Source of the DNA: Fusobacteriaceae bacterium UBA2433 | GTDB lineage: Bacteria > Fusobacteriota > Fusobacteriia > Fusobacteriales > Fusobacteriaceae | DNA length: 14,702 nucleotides | Direction of reading: 5' to 3' | Assembly: GCA_002342785.1 (NCBI GenBank) | Contig: DDQV01000087.1 | Coordinates: 1-14,702, forward strand | The notes under the pieces: model-generated | Seen by the model: the letters and a program-made list of their open reading frames with translations, nothing else | Told to the model about the DNA's origin: nothing | Database searches by the model: none | Translations under genes and position numbers: made by a program | Part shown: piece after piece, positions 1 to 6,231 of the stretch | Layout of the letters: each line of letters begins with the position of its first letter | Numbering within the stretch: the first letter of the stretch is position 1

Positions 1-242
1 CCCCTATCTTTTAATATTTTAGGGAGGATTAAAGTTTTTCCACTTTTTAAAATATGATTATTTATAAAACTTGTATCGATCTCTCCACCAAAATTCATAT
101 AGGACATGACAACTTTAGCATCTGAGTAGATAGAAGAATTTATCAGTAATGTAAAAATTTCTTCAGAATAATTTTTAATAAATTCTAAGGAAAGGTTATC
201 TCTTTTTTTTAACACTTCAGATCTTATTTGTTTTTTATTCAT
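1..242 (-). CDS. 5-formyltetrahydrofolate cyclo-ligase (MTHFS family), N-terminal part, cut by window edge
   Basis: Reading leftward from the ATG at 240-242 gives 80 codons that run off the left edge. The translation begins MNKKQIRSEVLKKRDNLS and continues through a VVMSYMNFGGEIDT block to TLILPKI. This is the N-terminal pattern of 5-formyltetrahydrofolate cyclo-ligase: basic R/K-rich start, 'V..Y....EIDT' strand-turn, then 'K...LP' nucleotide/substrate region. Family members use ATP to convert 5-formyl-THF to 5,10-methenyl-THF in cytosolic one-carbon metabolism. The start overlaps the end of the preceding gene by 8 bases (ATGAATAA), and a GGAGGAG ribosome site lies inside that gene, so the two are translationally coupled. 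The C-terminal half is outside the window. The family call is fairly sure; completeness cannot be judged. Confidence 0.8.
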   Translation of the reverse strand, partial: MNKKQIRSEVLKKRDNLSLEFIKNYSEEIFTLLINSSIYSDAKVVMSYMNFGGEIDTSFINNHILKSGKTLILPKILKDR

Positions 243-819
243 AGATCTCCTCCATAGTTTTTTTTATATATTCCATATCTTTCCAAGTTAACCATTTTGG
301 GCTACCTTTTTTCTTATCACTATTTCTTATTAAAAAATTAGGATCATAGACTGGAATTAGTTTTATTCCACCATCCCAATTATAATTTTTTCCATGGATC
401 TCAGAAATTTTTAATGTATCATCCCTCATTAAAAATCGACTGACCTCTTGACCTAGTGGAACTATTATTTTTGGATTTAAAAGAGCAATTTGCATATCTA
501 AAATATCTGAATAGATCTTCTTTTCTTCATTGGAAAGATCCTTTAATCTTAAGTTACATTTTACGATATTAGTAAGATAAAATTCCTCTGGAGATAGTTC
601 TACTAAATCATATAGATTTTTAAAAAATACACCACTACTATTAGGAGCAACTCTTAGATTTTCATCTTCAAAAAGATTGGGATCATCTCCTATAAATAGA
701 AGTTTAGAATCTTTATTTCCTCCTCCAAGCAATATTTTCTTGTCTTTTTCGTTTTTCTTAAAAATTTTACAGGTATTTATTTCAAAATTAAGTTCTTCCC
801 ATAGATTGTTAATTTTCAT
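235..819 (-). CDS. Uracil-DNA glycosylase superfamily protein, diverged active site and FeS site
   Basis: The 194-residue product aligns by eye with family 4 (FeS) uracil-DNA glycosylases. It has a GDDPN motif at 44-48 where GEAPG is usual, then 'FYLTNIVKCNLR' at 80-91, 'NPKIIVPLGQ' at 115-124 and 'PVYDPNFLIRN' at 156-166, where the family has 'YHPAYLLRNP'. Family members excise uracil from DNA. Here several key positions differ: the motif-1 acidic/Gly residues are altered and the motif-2 His is Asp159. Of the four cluster Cys only C17 and C88 remain, with Phe20 and Tyr103 at the places of the other two. The [4Fe-4S] cluster is therefore probably absent and classical glycosylase activity is doubtful. 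A TTAGGAGGAATAT ribosome site precedes ATG 819. It follows the metallo-hydrolase gene by 58 bases with no clear terminator between, so probably the same operon. Superfamily call is good; catalytic function is uncertain. Confidence 0.75.
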   Translation of the reverse strand: MKINNLWEELNFEINTCKIFKKNEKDKKILLGGGNKDSKLLFIGDDPNLFEDENLRVAPNSSGVFFKNLYDLVELSPEEFYLTNIVKCNLRLKDLSNEEKKIYSDILDMQIALLNPKIIVPLGQEVSRFLMRDDTLKISEIHGKNYNWDGGIKLIPVYDPNFLIRNSDKKKGSPKWLTWKDMEYIKKTMEEIYE

Positions 820-877
820 ATATTCCTCCTAACTTTTTTTACAAATAAAAAATAATAGATACTAGAGTCTAAATTTT

Positions 878-1654
878 TTATTTTTTAGATTTGTATATAG
901 GTGTCACAGTATTTTGTTTTACGATTTCAAGGTCTAGATCTATATCATTTTTTATTAGTTCAAACTCTACAGCATTATAAGCAAGGTCATAGCAATTACT
1001 ATCATTACTCACATGAACCAAAAAAACTTTTTCGAGATCTTCATGATATAATTCAGTTAAAAACTTTGCAGTATCTGTATTACAAAGATGTCCATTACGG
1101 CTTTTTACACGGGATTTTAGATCCCAAGGATAATCACAACTCATAAGCATATTATAGTCATAGTTACACTCGATGATAGCAATTTGAGAACCTTTAAATT
1201 GTTCTCTGACAATATTTGTGATATGGCCAATGTCAGTAGCTAGGGTAAGTTTTTTATCCATATATTTTACAGAAAATCCAATGGTTCTAACTGCGTCGTG
1301 CATAACATCAAATGGAGTTATAGATATATCCTCAAAATAAAAATCTCCTTTTATAAAATTTAGATTAGAGGGATCTAGTTTACCTAATTTATGCTGACAA
1401 ACATCATAACTTTCCTTAGTTATATAGATGGGCAAATTATATTTTCTAGAGATTATTCCAGCTCCTAAAATATGATCACCGTGCTCATGAGTAATAAGGA
1501 GTGCCTTTATACTATTTATATCTTCTCCTATAATTTCTAATTTTTCTTTAATTTTTTTACCACTAAATCCAGCGTCGATTAAAATTTTTACTTTGTTAAC
1601 CTCGATAAAAGTAGAGTTTCCAGAACTACCACTTCCTAATATTGATACTTTCAT
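878..1654 (-). CDS. MBL-fold metallo-hydrolase, YycJ/WalJ type
   Basis: The 258-residue protein has a complete metallo-beta-lactamase fold. It starts MKVSILGSGSSGNS, carries the metal motif THEHGDH at residues 55-61 and further ligands in ATDIGH (Asp141/His144), and has 'NGHL' near 188-190 and 'LVHVSNDSN' at 212-220. The GSGSSGNS start and the HLCN...HVSNDSN end are typical of the YycJ/WalJ branch, which is proposed to include DNA-processing exonuclease-like enzymes; the substrate is not established here. The frame is open five codons further upstream to a TTG, but AAAGGA lies 6 bases before ATG 1652-1654, so that ATG is chosen. Placement with a UDG-like gene and MTHFS agrees with, but does not prove, a DNA-maintenance role. 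Cytosolic; no signal peptide or membrane segment. Confidence 0.88.
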   Translation of the reverse strand: MKVSILGSGSSGNSTFIEVNKVKILIDAGFSGKKIKEKLEIIGEDINSIKALLITHEHGDHILGAGIISRKYNLPIYITKESYDVCQHKLGKLDPSNLNFIKGDFYFEDISITPFDVMHDAVRTIGFSVKYMDKKLTLATDIGHITNIVREQFKGSQIAIIECNYDYNMLMSCDYPWDLKSRVKSRNGHLCNTDTAKFLTELYHEDLEKVFLVHVSNDSNCYDLAYNAVEFELIKNDIDLDLEIVKQNTVTPIYKSKK

Positions 1655-1718
1655 AAATTTTCCTTTCAAATTAAATTTCTAATAATTTTTTTCATAATAT
1701 TATTTTTATATTCTTAAT

Positions 1719-1727
1719 ATTATATCA
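1719..1727 (-). promoter_or_regulatory. Extended -10 promoter of the metallo-hydrolase operon
   Basis: On the minus strand TGATATAAT is an extended -10 element (TGn-TATAAT). No good -35 is visible; the T-tract of the preceding terminator occupies that position. It would give a leader of about 55-60 bases before ATG 1654. Seen by eye only. Confidence 0.5.
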
Positions 1728-1740
1728 TAGATTAGAAATA

Positions 1741-1763
1741 AAAAAAGGCAACTTATAGTTGCC
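1741..1763 (-). terminator. Intrinsic terminator of the 68-residue gene
   Basis: GGCAACT-TAT-AGTTGCC (1747-1763) is a perfect 7-bp GC-containing stem with a 3-base loop. On the minus strand it is followed by TTTTTTTATTT. It lies 29 bases after the stop of the small gene and directly before the promoter of the next unit. The plus-strand side has no T-tract, so it acts leftward. Confidence 0.85.
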
Positions 1764-1791
1764 AAAAATTTGTAGAAGAAAATTTCAAAAT

Positions 1792-1998
1792 TTATCTGTA
1801 TTTTAAGATAGTCTTAGAGTTAAAAGATTTTTCTAAAGATAAAAAAGTTTTATCGAGGTCATTAGTGTTAATTTTTATAATCCTATTGTTTAATTCAAAT
1901 AAAATCGTATAGATATTACTAACCTTGGTGATATCACAGACGATAGAAATAGTATTAAACTCAAATACCCATTTATTTTTCCTTGATGAAATTTTCAT
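1792..1998 (-). CDS. Small protein of unknown function (68 residues)
   Basis: I do not recognise this protein. It is basic at both ends, begins MKISSRKNKWVFEF, and alternates hydrophobic and polar residues (VFEFNTISIVCDI, YTILFELNNRIIKI) in a way that suggests a small beta-rich fold of three or four strands followed by a short helix (LDKTFLSLEKSF). There is no signal peptide, no membrane segment and a single Cys at position 21. Reality is supported by context: an AGGAGGAG ribosome site 5 bases before ATG 1998, a perfect consensus promoter just upstream, and a terminator just downstream. It is thus a monocistronic, probably well expressed gene. Function cannot be inferred from its neighbours (flavodoxin on one side, metallo-hydrolase on the other). 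Confidence 0.8.
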   Translation of the reverse strand: MKISSRKNKWVFEFNTISIVCDITKVSNIYTILFELNNRIIKINTNDLDKTFLSLEKSFNSKTILKYR

Positions 1999-2034
1999 AA
2001 AACTCCTCCTAGTTATCTTTATTTATATATAGGT

Positions 2035-2063
2035 ATTATAACCCTATAAACTTTAATTGTCAA
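2035..2063 (-). promoter_or_regulatory. Perfect consensus sigma70 promoter of the 68-residue gene
   Basis: On the minus strand TTGACA (2058-2063) and TATAAT (2035-2040) are separated by exactly 17 bases. Both hexamers match consensus at all positions. The predicted transcript starts near 2028 and has a leader of about 30 bases, with room only for the ribosome site. Confidence 0.9.
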
Positions 2064-2070
2064 TAAAAAC

Positions 2071-2088
2071 TATCTTTACTTTAAGATA
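2071..2088. repeat. Short inverted repeat upstream of the consensus promoter
   Basis: TATCTT-TACTTT-AAGATA is a 6-bp dyad with a 6-base centre, 8 bases upstream of the -35 of the small-gene promoter. It could be an activator or operator site, or chance in AT-rich DNA. Confidence 0.3.
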
Positions 2089-2100
2089 AGTTGGTAAGAT

Positions 2101-2127
2101 AAAAAAAGAAGGATTTTAAATCCTTCT
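2101..2127 (-). terminator. Intrinsic terminator of the tcdA-flavodoxin operon
   Basis: AGAAGGATTT (2107-2116) pairs with AAATCCTTCT (2118-2127), with the inner A-T pairs probably opening as the loop. On the minus strand it is followed by a run of seven T. It begins 11 bases after the flavodoxin stop. Confidence 0.85.
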
Positions 2128-2137
2128 AAATTAATTT

Positions 2138-2638
2138 TTATTTGAATTCTTTTTTAATAACTTCAAGCCATTCATAGATCCTATCAGGAGTCATATCATC
2201 TTGGTTTTCTTCATCTAAAACTAGTCCCATAAATTTACCATCGACTATAGCTTCACAGTCTTCAAAATTATATCCATCTGTAGAAGTTAAACCAATAATT
2301 TTTCCATTATTTTTAATAATTATATTGTATAAAACTTCTATAGCTCCTACAAATGATTCTCCAAATGTAGTTTGACTTCCTAAACCTACAAGAGCTAAAG
2401 TTTTATTACTAAGATCAATATTTTTAAATTCTTCTATGACAGCTTCCCAGTGAGCTTCTAATTCACCAAAGCCATAACTAGGTGTAACTAAGATAAGGTT
2501 TTCGAAATCTTTTATTTTTTCAATTCCATTGGCAACATTAAATATTTCAACTTCATCTCTAAGATTAAAATCAAATTCGTCAACTACACCAGTAGTTCTT
2601 CCCCCTGTAGTACCGTAAAATAATCCTATTTTTTTCAT
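2138..2638 (-). CDS. Long-chain flavodoxin
   Basis: The 166-residue protein is a flavodoxin, a small FMN electron carrier of the cytosol. It starts MKKIGLFYGTTGGRT, where residues 9-15 form the phosphate-binding loop. The 'TPSYGFGELEAHWE' segment (52-65) and 'GLGSQTTFGESF' (85-96) are the two FMN-flanking loops. A C-terminal 'GLVLDEENQDDMT..RI..WL' matches the long-chain class, as does the length. The aromatic residues that usually stack on FMN (Trp in the first loop, Tyr in the second) appear as Phe57 and Phe92, which may shift the redox potential. The ribosome site AGGAG overlaps the TAG stop of tcdA, so the genes are coupled and share the promoter at 3427-3455. The electron partner is unknown. 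Confidence 0.92.
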   Translation of the reverse strand: MKKIGLFYGTTGGRTTGVVDEFDFNLRDEVEIFNVANGIEKIKDFENLILVTPSYGFGELEAHWEAVIEEFKNIDLSNKTLALVGLGSQTTFGESFVGAIEVLYNIIIKNNGKIIGLTSTDGYNFEDCEAIVDGKFMGLVLDEENQDDMTPDRIYEWLEVIKKEFK

Positions 2639-2650
2639 CTATCTCAACTC

Positions 2651-3361
2651 CTATTTAATTTTAATTAGGTCTTTGATAACTTCACCAGCTATAATAAGTC
2701 CTGCTACTGAAGGAACAAAGGAAACACTTCCTACATTAACTTTTTTTTCCCTAGAATTATTTAAATTTTCAGGTTTTATAGTAAGTTCTGTAGAAAAAAC
2801 TGTTTTAATTTTTTTTATATCTCTTTTTTTTAGTTCTTTCCTTATGGTTTTTGCCAAACGACAGACACTAGTTTTACTGATATCAGAAACTTGTATAGCA
2901 GTTGGGTCTAACTTATTTCCAAATCCCATCGAAGAGATAATAGGAATATTTTTTTCCTTACTAATCTCAATTAAAGCTAATTTACTAGAGACAGTATCTA
3001 TGGCATCGACAATATAATCATATTTTATATTCTCAAATAAAGTTTGAGCATTTTCAGGTGTAACTCTTAGATTATGAATATGAACCATAGCATTGGGATT
3101 TATATCTAAGATACGATCTTTAAATAATTTTGTTTTTTCCTCTCCAATAGTATTATGTGTTGCTATAAGTTGTCTATTTAGATTGGTGATATCTACAGTA
3201 TCAAAATCTACTAGAGTTATAGTTCCAATACCTCCACGACTTAATCCTTCAACTGTAAATCCTCCTACTCCACCTAATCCAAAAACAATCACTGAAGAAT
3301 TTATTAGTTTTTGTGTATTCTCCTCTTTGATCAAAAGAGATTGTCTGCTAAATTGTTTCAT
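2651..3361 (-). CDS. tcdA: tRNA threonylcarbamoyladenosine dehydratase TcdA
   Basis: The 236-residue protein belongs to the E1/ThiF-like adenylating family. TcdA uses ATP to dehydrate t6A at tRNA position 37 to the cyclic form ct6A. Seen here are GLGGVGG at 28-34 (nucleotide loop), VDFDTVDITNLNRQ at 51-64 with the Arg/Gln that contact ATP, VDAID at 118-122, 'CRLAKTIRKELKKR' at 167-180, 'VFSTE' at 188-192 and 'GSVSFVPSVAGL' at 211-222. The last three blocks distinguish TcdA from ThiF and MoeB, and the zinc CxxC pairs of those relatives are absent. The start MKQFSRQSLL is preceded by AAAAGGAG at 8-10 bases. It is the first gene of a two-gene operon with flavodoxin. Confidence 0.92.
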   Translation of the reverse strand: MKQFSRQSLLIKEENTQKLINSSVIVFGLGGVGGFTVEGLSRGGIGTITLVDFDTVDITNLNRQLIATHNTIGEEKTKLFKDRILDINPNAMVHIHNLRVTPENAQTLFENIKYDYIVDAIDTVSSKLALIEISKEKNIPIISSMGFGNKLDPTAIQVSDISKTSVCRLAKTIRKELKKRDIKKIKTVFSTELTIKPENLNNSREKKVNVGSVSFVPSVAGLIIAGEVIKDLIKIK

Positions 3362-3426
3362 TATAAATTACTCCTTTTAATATTTTATTTTTTAAAAAAT
3401 AAAAAAAAATATTTAGTTTATAAATA

Positions 3427-3455
3427 ATTATATAATATTTGATTTTTTTAATCAA
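3427..3455 (-). promoter_or_regulatory. Promoter of the tcdA-flavodoxin operon
   Basis: On the minus strand TTGATT (3450-3455) and TATAAT (3427-3432) have a 17-base spacer. Transcription would start near 3420, giving a leader of roughly 60 bases that is almost pure A/T. Confidence 0.8.
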
Positions 3456-3460
3456 GAATA

Positions 3461-3503
3461 AAAAAAATAAAAAAAAACCATACTTTAAAGTATGATTTTT
3501 TTT
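3461..3503 (-). terminator. Intrinsic terminator after citG, symmetric enough to act both ways
   Basis: The 16-base perfect palindrome CATACTTTAAAGTATG (3479-3494) has a T-tract on both strands: seven or more T on the minus strand (from 3477 down) and eight T on the plus strand (3496-3503). Its natural user is the cit operon reading leftward; no plus-strand gene ends here. Confidence 0.75.
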
Positions 3504-3504
3504 A

Positions 3505-3551
3505 GACTCACAAAATAATTTTACTAGGGAAGAAAAATTATTTTGTGAGTC
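3505..3551. repeat. Long inverted repeat (hairpin 1) with TTACTAGGGAA loop
   Basis: GACTCACAAAATAATTTT (3505-3522) and its exact reverse complement (3534-3551) form an 18-bp perfect stem around an 11-base loop, ACTAGGGAAGA. It lies in the 3' region of the cit operon. There is no T-tract of its own, so it is not a plain terminator. See hairpin 2, which carries the same loop. Confidence 0.85.
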
Positions 3552-3555
3552 AAAT

Positions 3556-3596
3556 AAGAAATAAGATTATTACTAGGGAAAGAATATTTATTTCTT
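3556..3596. repeat. Second inverted repeat (hairpin 2) with the same loop
   Basis: AAGAAATAA (3556-3564) pairs with TTATTTCTT (3588-3596). Further inner A-T pairs with a bulge surround the loop TTACTAGGGAA (3570-3580), which is identical over 11 bases to hairpin 1. The stem sequences of the two hairpins differ, while the loop and its orientation are kept. Confidence 0.75.
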
Positions 3597-3638
3597 TATA
3601 TAATTATATTAAACTTTTTTAATAATTGCAACTTAAAT

Positions 3639-4502
3639 TTATTTTTTTTTATTTAAAGGAAAATAATATTTTTTTAATTTACTTAGAAAAATAGTTAGAG
3701 CTAAGAGATCTGCACACCCTCCAGGACTGATACCGTGTTTTTCATTATGATAATTTAAATTATTAATTTCAGAGATATTATCTGAATTATGAAGTCCTCC
3801 TAAATTAATTAAATTTTTAGAATTTTTCTGTAGGTCTAATAAGGTGTCATAGTCATGCCTATGAAGAATAGTAGTATCTTGACATTGGCTCATAATTCCT
3901 AAAAGTGTTTGAACTAAACGATTATTTTGTCCCAATATTTTGGTTGAGTTATAGAGTTCTAGTGAATAATCAAAGACTATTGGAAATCCCATCTCTGCTT
4001 CTCCACGGACTCCACTAACACCATATTCTAAAAATATTTTTTCTCCATGGGTAAGATTTGTTTTAGTATTAAGATTTTTAAGTTCACTCTCTACTATCCC
4101 TGTAGTCATATTTTTTATAAGTTTAGAGATCTCATTAAAACTTCCACCATCGTATAAAATTTTACTACTAGCAGTGATACCTAAACCTAAAACAAAGATC
4201 ATTCCCTTGTGTGTATTTATCCCTTTAGTTTTAATATACATAGCTTCTTCAGCTTTTTCGCCAATTTTTCTAGCCTTAGAAAATATTTTATTTATAGGAT
4301 CATTGGAATAACCGGCACTAGCCATCTCTAAAAAATATCTATTTAATGTAGTTGTACTGTTAACAAAGGTAAAATAATCCATATCTGTATGACTTCCAGA
4401 AGATATAGGAGAAACTAAACCAAAAGATGGAAAGCAAGAAACCTCGTAGATCATAGCCTCCATGGCAAATTCACTTAATTTAAATATTATATCGTTATAC
4501 AT
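3639..4502 (-). CDS. citG: Triphosphoribosyl-dephospho-CoA synthase CitG
   Basis: CitG makes 2'-(5''-triphosphoribosyl)-3'-dephospho-CoA from ATP and dephospho-CoA, the precursor of the citrate lyase prosthetic group. The 287-residue protein shows the family signature 'EVSCFPSFGLVSPISSGSHTDMDYFTF' near residues 20-46 (normally EV..rP.pGLVd..n.GaH.DM) and a late 'SPGGCADLLAL' from about 259. The frame is open to two earlier ATGs (4511, 4508), but AAGGA lies 8 bases before ATG 4500-4502, and that start gives an 8-base overlap ATGTATAA with citX. It is a free-standing CitG, not the CitXG fusion of some enterobacteria. Last gene of the operon. The Pro-Gly of the signature reads Ser-Phe here, a mild deviation. 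Confidence 0.9.
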   Translation of the reverse strand: MYNDIIFKLSEFAMEAMIYEVSCFPSFGLVSPISSGSHTDMDYFTFVNSTTTLNRYFLEMASAGYSNDPINKIFSKARKIGEKAEEAMYIKTKGINTHKGMIFVLGLGITASSKILYDGGSFNEISKLIKNMTTGIVESELKNLNTKTNLTHGEKIFLEYGVSGVRGEAEMGFPIVFDYSLELYNSTKILGQNNRLVQTLLGIMSQCQDTTILHRHDYDTLLDLQKNSKNLINLGGLHNSDNISEINNLNYHNEKHGISPGGCADLLALTIFLSKLKKYYFPLNKKK

Positions 4503-5001
4503 TTTCATCATCCTTTTTAAAATTTAAAACTATATCTTCTATATATTTTAAAAGTTCTTCTAAACTATGTTTTCTACTTCTTACACAATTATGGGCTAGG
4601 TCTGAGCAGACAAAACAAGTTCTAGGAAGATATCCTAGGTCGGTACGGCTCAAAGTATGGTTGTCTAAATCTAAGATATCTATATCGACTAATCTTCCTA
4701 AGGGATGGTTGCTCTCTATCTCTACAGTTATTTTTTTTAATTTTATAGGAGAAAGATTAACACTCAAAAGAAAGATGGGTCCCTCAAAGGAATCTATTTT
4801 TTCTATATGATCAGGTGATACCCTAAGTAAAATTAAATTATATATATTCTCTACAATATACTTAGTTGTTTTATTATTTTTATCTATCCCTGGATAGTTA
4901 GCTCGGATCACAACTAGGGGGAGATTATATTTTTTTATTATTTTTTCTTGGAGATAAGCTCTATCTTCTTTGGCATCTAAAATATTCATTGGATCTATCA
5001 T
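4495..5001 (-). CDS. citX: Apo-citrate lyase phosphoribosyl-dephospho-CoA transferase CitX
   Basis: CitX transfers the prosthetic group made by CitG onto a serine of the citrate lyase acyl carrier subunit CitD. The 168-residue protein carries the family blocks 'RANYPGIDK' (33-41), 'HPLGRLVDIDILD' (99-111), 'LSRTDLGYLPR' (117-127) and the cysteine-rich 'CFVCSDLAHNCVRSRKHSLEEL' region (129-150, Cys129, 132, 139). The length is normal. The start is uncertain: ATG 5001 lies 5 bases after the citC stop with no clear Shine-Dalgarno, so coupling to citC is likely; ATG at residue 5 is an alternative. It overlaps citG by 8 bases. Confidence 0.92.
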   Translation of the reverse strand: MIDPMNILDAKEDRAYLQEKIIKKYNLPLVVIRANYPGIDKNNKTTKYIVENIYNLILLRVSPDHIEKIDSFEGPIFLLSVNLSPIKLKKITVEIESNHPLGRLVDIDILDLDNHTLSRTDLGYLPRTCFVCSDLAHNCVRSRKHSLEELLKYIEDIVLNFKKDDENV

Positions 5002-5006
5002 AATTA

Positions 5007-6062
5007 TTAATGTGGAGTATTAGAATTTATAATCTTCTTAATGATCTCCTTACCCTCCCCTGATCTTAAATAATTTATTGTTACTTCTGGAATAAAATCT
5101 GTGAGATCTTCTAAGGCATCTATCCCCTCTTTTTTTATAAGATCTCTTACTTTAGAAGCACTTATATAATTTTCTGGGGTAGATATAAATTTTCTAGGAA
5201 TAATCTCTACTTCTACATTATTATTTTCTAAGATCGTTACCAATGAGTCGTTGTAATTTTTTGTTACAGGACAGTAAGGTTCCTCTCCTAACATTCTTTT
5301 TATAATATTAAATTTTTTACAAAAATATTTTGAAAAGATAGTGGCGTCTAACTTTGTATATGCACTTAAAACCTTTGTTTCTTCCCTTAAAAAATATGCA
5401 GGAAAGGTAGCAGAAGATATTATATATTTCCCACCAGGAATAACTGTAACATTTTTTAGATCAGCGACTCCATCTTTAACCATATGATATCTATCTACAA
5501 ATGGAAAAAGAGATTTATCCTCTTCCACTATAAATACAAGAACTTGCTTAGATTTTAAACTAGCTTCCTCAATGAGATATCGATGTCCTAGAGTGAAAGG
5601 ATTACAATTCATAACCAAAGCTGTTTTTGGAGTTTCAGAATCAACATTATAGAGCATCTTCATAGAAGCTAAAGTTTTATTGATATCATTAAATCCATAT
5701 TCTAATAAAGTAACTTCTTCAACACTGGCTATAACCTTATAACCAAAAGATTTAAAAGTAGTTTCATAAGTAGGTTTTGTAAAGATAAAAGAATGAAAAA
5801 AACCTTCTTGAAATAATCTATCTTGAATAGTTGTAATAAGAAGATTTGTAATTCCTTCTCCTTGTAACTTATCATCGATAGCAAAACCTTTTAAAATATC
5901 TTTGGATTTTGAGCAAGTAGCAATAATGTTATTAGAACTTCTAATAACAACTGTATAATCAATATCCTTATCATAATCTAATTGAAATTTGGACAAAAAA
6001 GATTTAACTTCTTTAACCTCTTCTATATTAGTTAAATGTAATTTCTCAACAATATAATTCAT
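5007..6062 (-). CDS. citC: [Citrate (pro-3S)-lyase] ligase CitC
   Basis: CitC acetylates the thiol of the lyase prosthetic group with acetate and ATP, switching the enzyme on. The 351-residue protein has an N-terminal GNAT-like domain (about 1-125, with 'GFAIDDKLQGEGI' at 59-71) and a C-terminal nucleotidyltransferase domain with 'NCNPFTLGHRYL' at 152-163 (the TxGH nucleotide motif) and 'ISASKVRDL' at 300-308. This is the standard CitC layout and size. The frame is open 29 codons further upstream, but AAGGAGTG lies just before ATG 6060-6062 and the promoter at 6097-6125 lies inside that extension, so the shorter start is chosen. First gene of citC-citX-citG. The gene divergent to it encodes a c-di-GMP enzyme. 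Confidence 0.93.
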   Translation of the reverse strand: MNYIVEKLHLTNIEEVKEVKSFLSKFQLDYDKDIDYTVVIRSSNNIIATCSKSKDILKGFAIDDKLQGEGITNLLITTIQDRLFQEGFFHSFIFTKPTYETTFKSFGYKVIASVEEVTLLEYGFNDINKTLASMKMLYNVDSETPKTALVMNCNPFTLGHRYLIEEASLKSKQVLVFIVEEDKSLFPFVDRYHMVKDGVADLKNVTVIPGGKYIISSATFPAYFLREETKVLSAYTKLDATIFSKYFCKKFNIIKRMLGEEPYCPVTKNYNDSLVTILENNNVEVEIIPRKFISTPENYISASKVRDLIKKEGIDALEDLTDFIPEVTINYLRSGEGKEIIKKIINSNTPH

Positions 6063-6096
6063 AATACACTCCTTTTTTCTTTTTTCCTTTATATCT

Positions 6097-6125
6097 AATA
6101 TACCATAGAAAAAAATAAGTGTAAA
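6097..6125 (-). promoter_or_regulatory. Promoter of the citCXG operon
   Basis: On the minus strand TTTACA (6120-6125) and TATATT (6097-6102) have a 17-base spacer. The expected start near 6090 gives a leader of under 30 bases, too short for a riboswitch. The repeats at 6134-6175 lie directly upstream of the -35, where activators bind. Confidence 0.75.
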
Positions 6126-6133
6126 TAAATGAA

Positions 6134-6151
6134 TATTGTCTAAAAACAATA
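6134..6151. repeat. Inverted repeat upstream of the citC -35
   Basis: TATTGT-CTAAAA-ACAATA is a 6-bp dyad with a 6-base centre, 8 bases upstream of the citC -35 hexamer. It is a candidate operator; no regulator gene for citrate is in the window. Confidence 0.4.
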
Positions 6152-6154
6152 CAG

Positions 6155-6175
6155 ATAGACTTAAAATAGACTTAA
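6155..6175. repeat. Tandem direct repeat ATAGACTTAA, 11-base period
   Basis: ATAGACTTAA occurs at 6155-6164 and again at 6166-6175. The 11-base step is about one helical turn, so two protein subunits would sit on the same face of the DNA. It lies about 30 bases upstream of the citC -35 and about 27 bases upstream of the -35 of the plus-strand promoter. Confidence 0.5.
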
Positions 6176-6201
6176 TTAAATAACGTTAATTAGATTTTAA
6201 G

Positions 6202-6231
6202 TTGCAAATGCCGTAGATAAAATAGTATATT
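6202..6231 (+). promoter_or_regulatory. Promoter of the GGDEF-EAL gene
   Basis: TTGCAA (6202-6207) and TATATT (6226-6231) are 18 bases apart. Transcription would start near 6238, giving a leader of about 45 bases with an AGGGG ribosome site before ATG 6283. Confidence 0.6.

Noticed and set aside
820..877. Terminator between the metallo-hydrolase and UDG-like genes
   Set aside because: The only pairing is a weak TCTAAA/TTTAGA stem with no GC core and no following T-run, so the genes are treated as one operon.
901..1146. Open frame of 81 codons on the plus strand
   Set aside because: It lies wholly antisense to the metallo-hydrolase gene, has no ribosome site, and its product resembles no family.
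3505..3596. CsrA/RsmA sponge RNA reading, because the loops contain AGGGA on the plus strand
   Set aside because: Only two sites, no clear plus-strand promoter or terminator downstream, and the likely transcript is the minus strand, where the loops have no GGA. Kept only as a structural finding.
3479..3596. CRISPR array or insertion-sequence end
   Set aside because: Only two non-identical hairpin units, no regular spacers, no transposase, and no target-site duplication seen.
6063..6149. N-terminal hydrophobic extension of CitC from an upstream ATG (possible signal or membrane segment)
   Set aside because: The extension contains the -10/-35 promoter elements, and a strong ribosome site precedes the internal ATG at 6062, so the extension is not translated.
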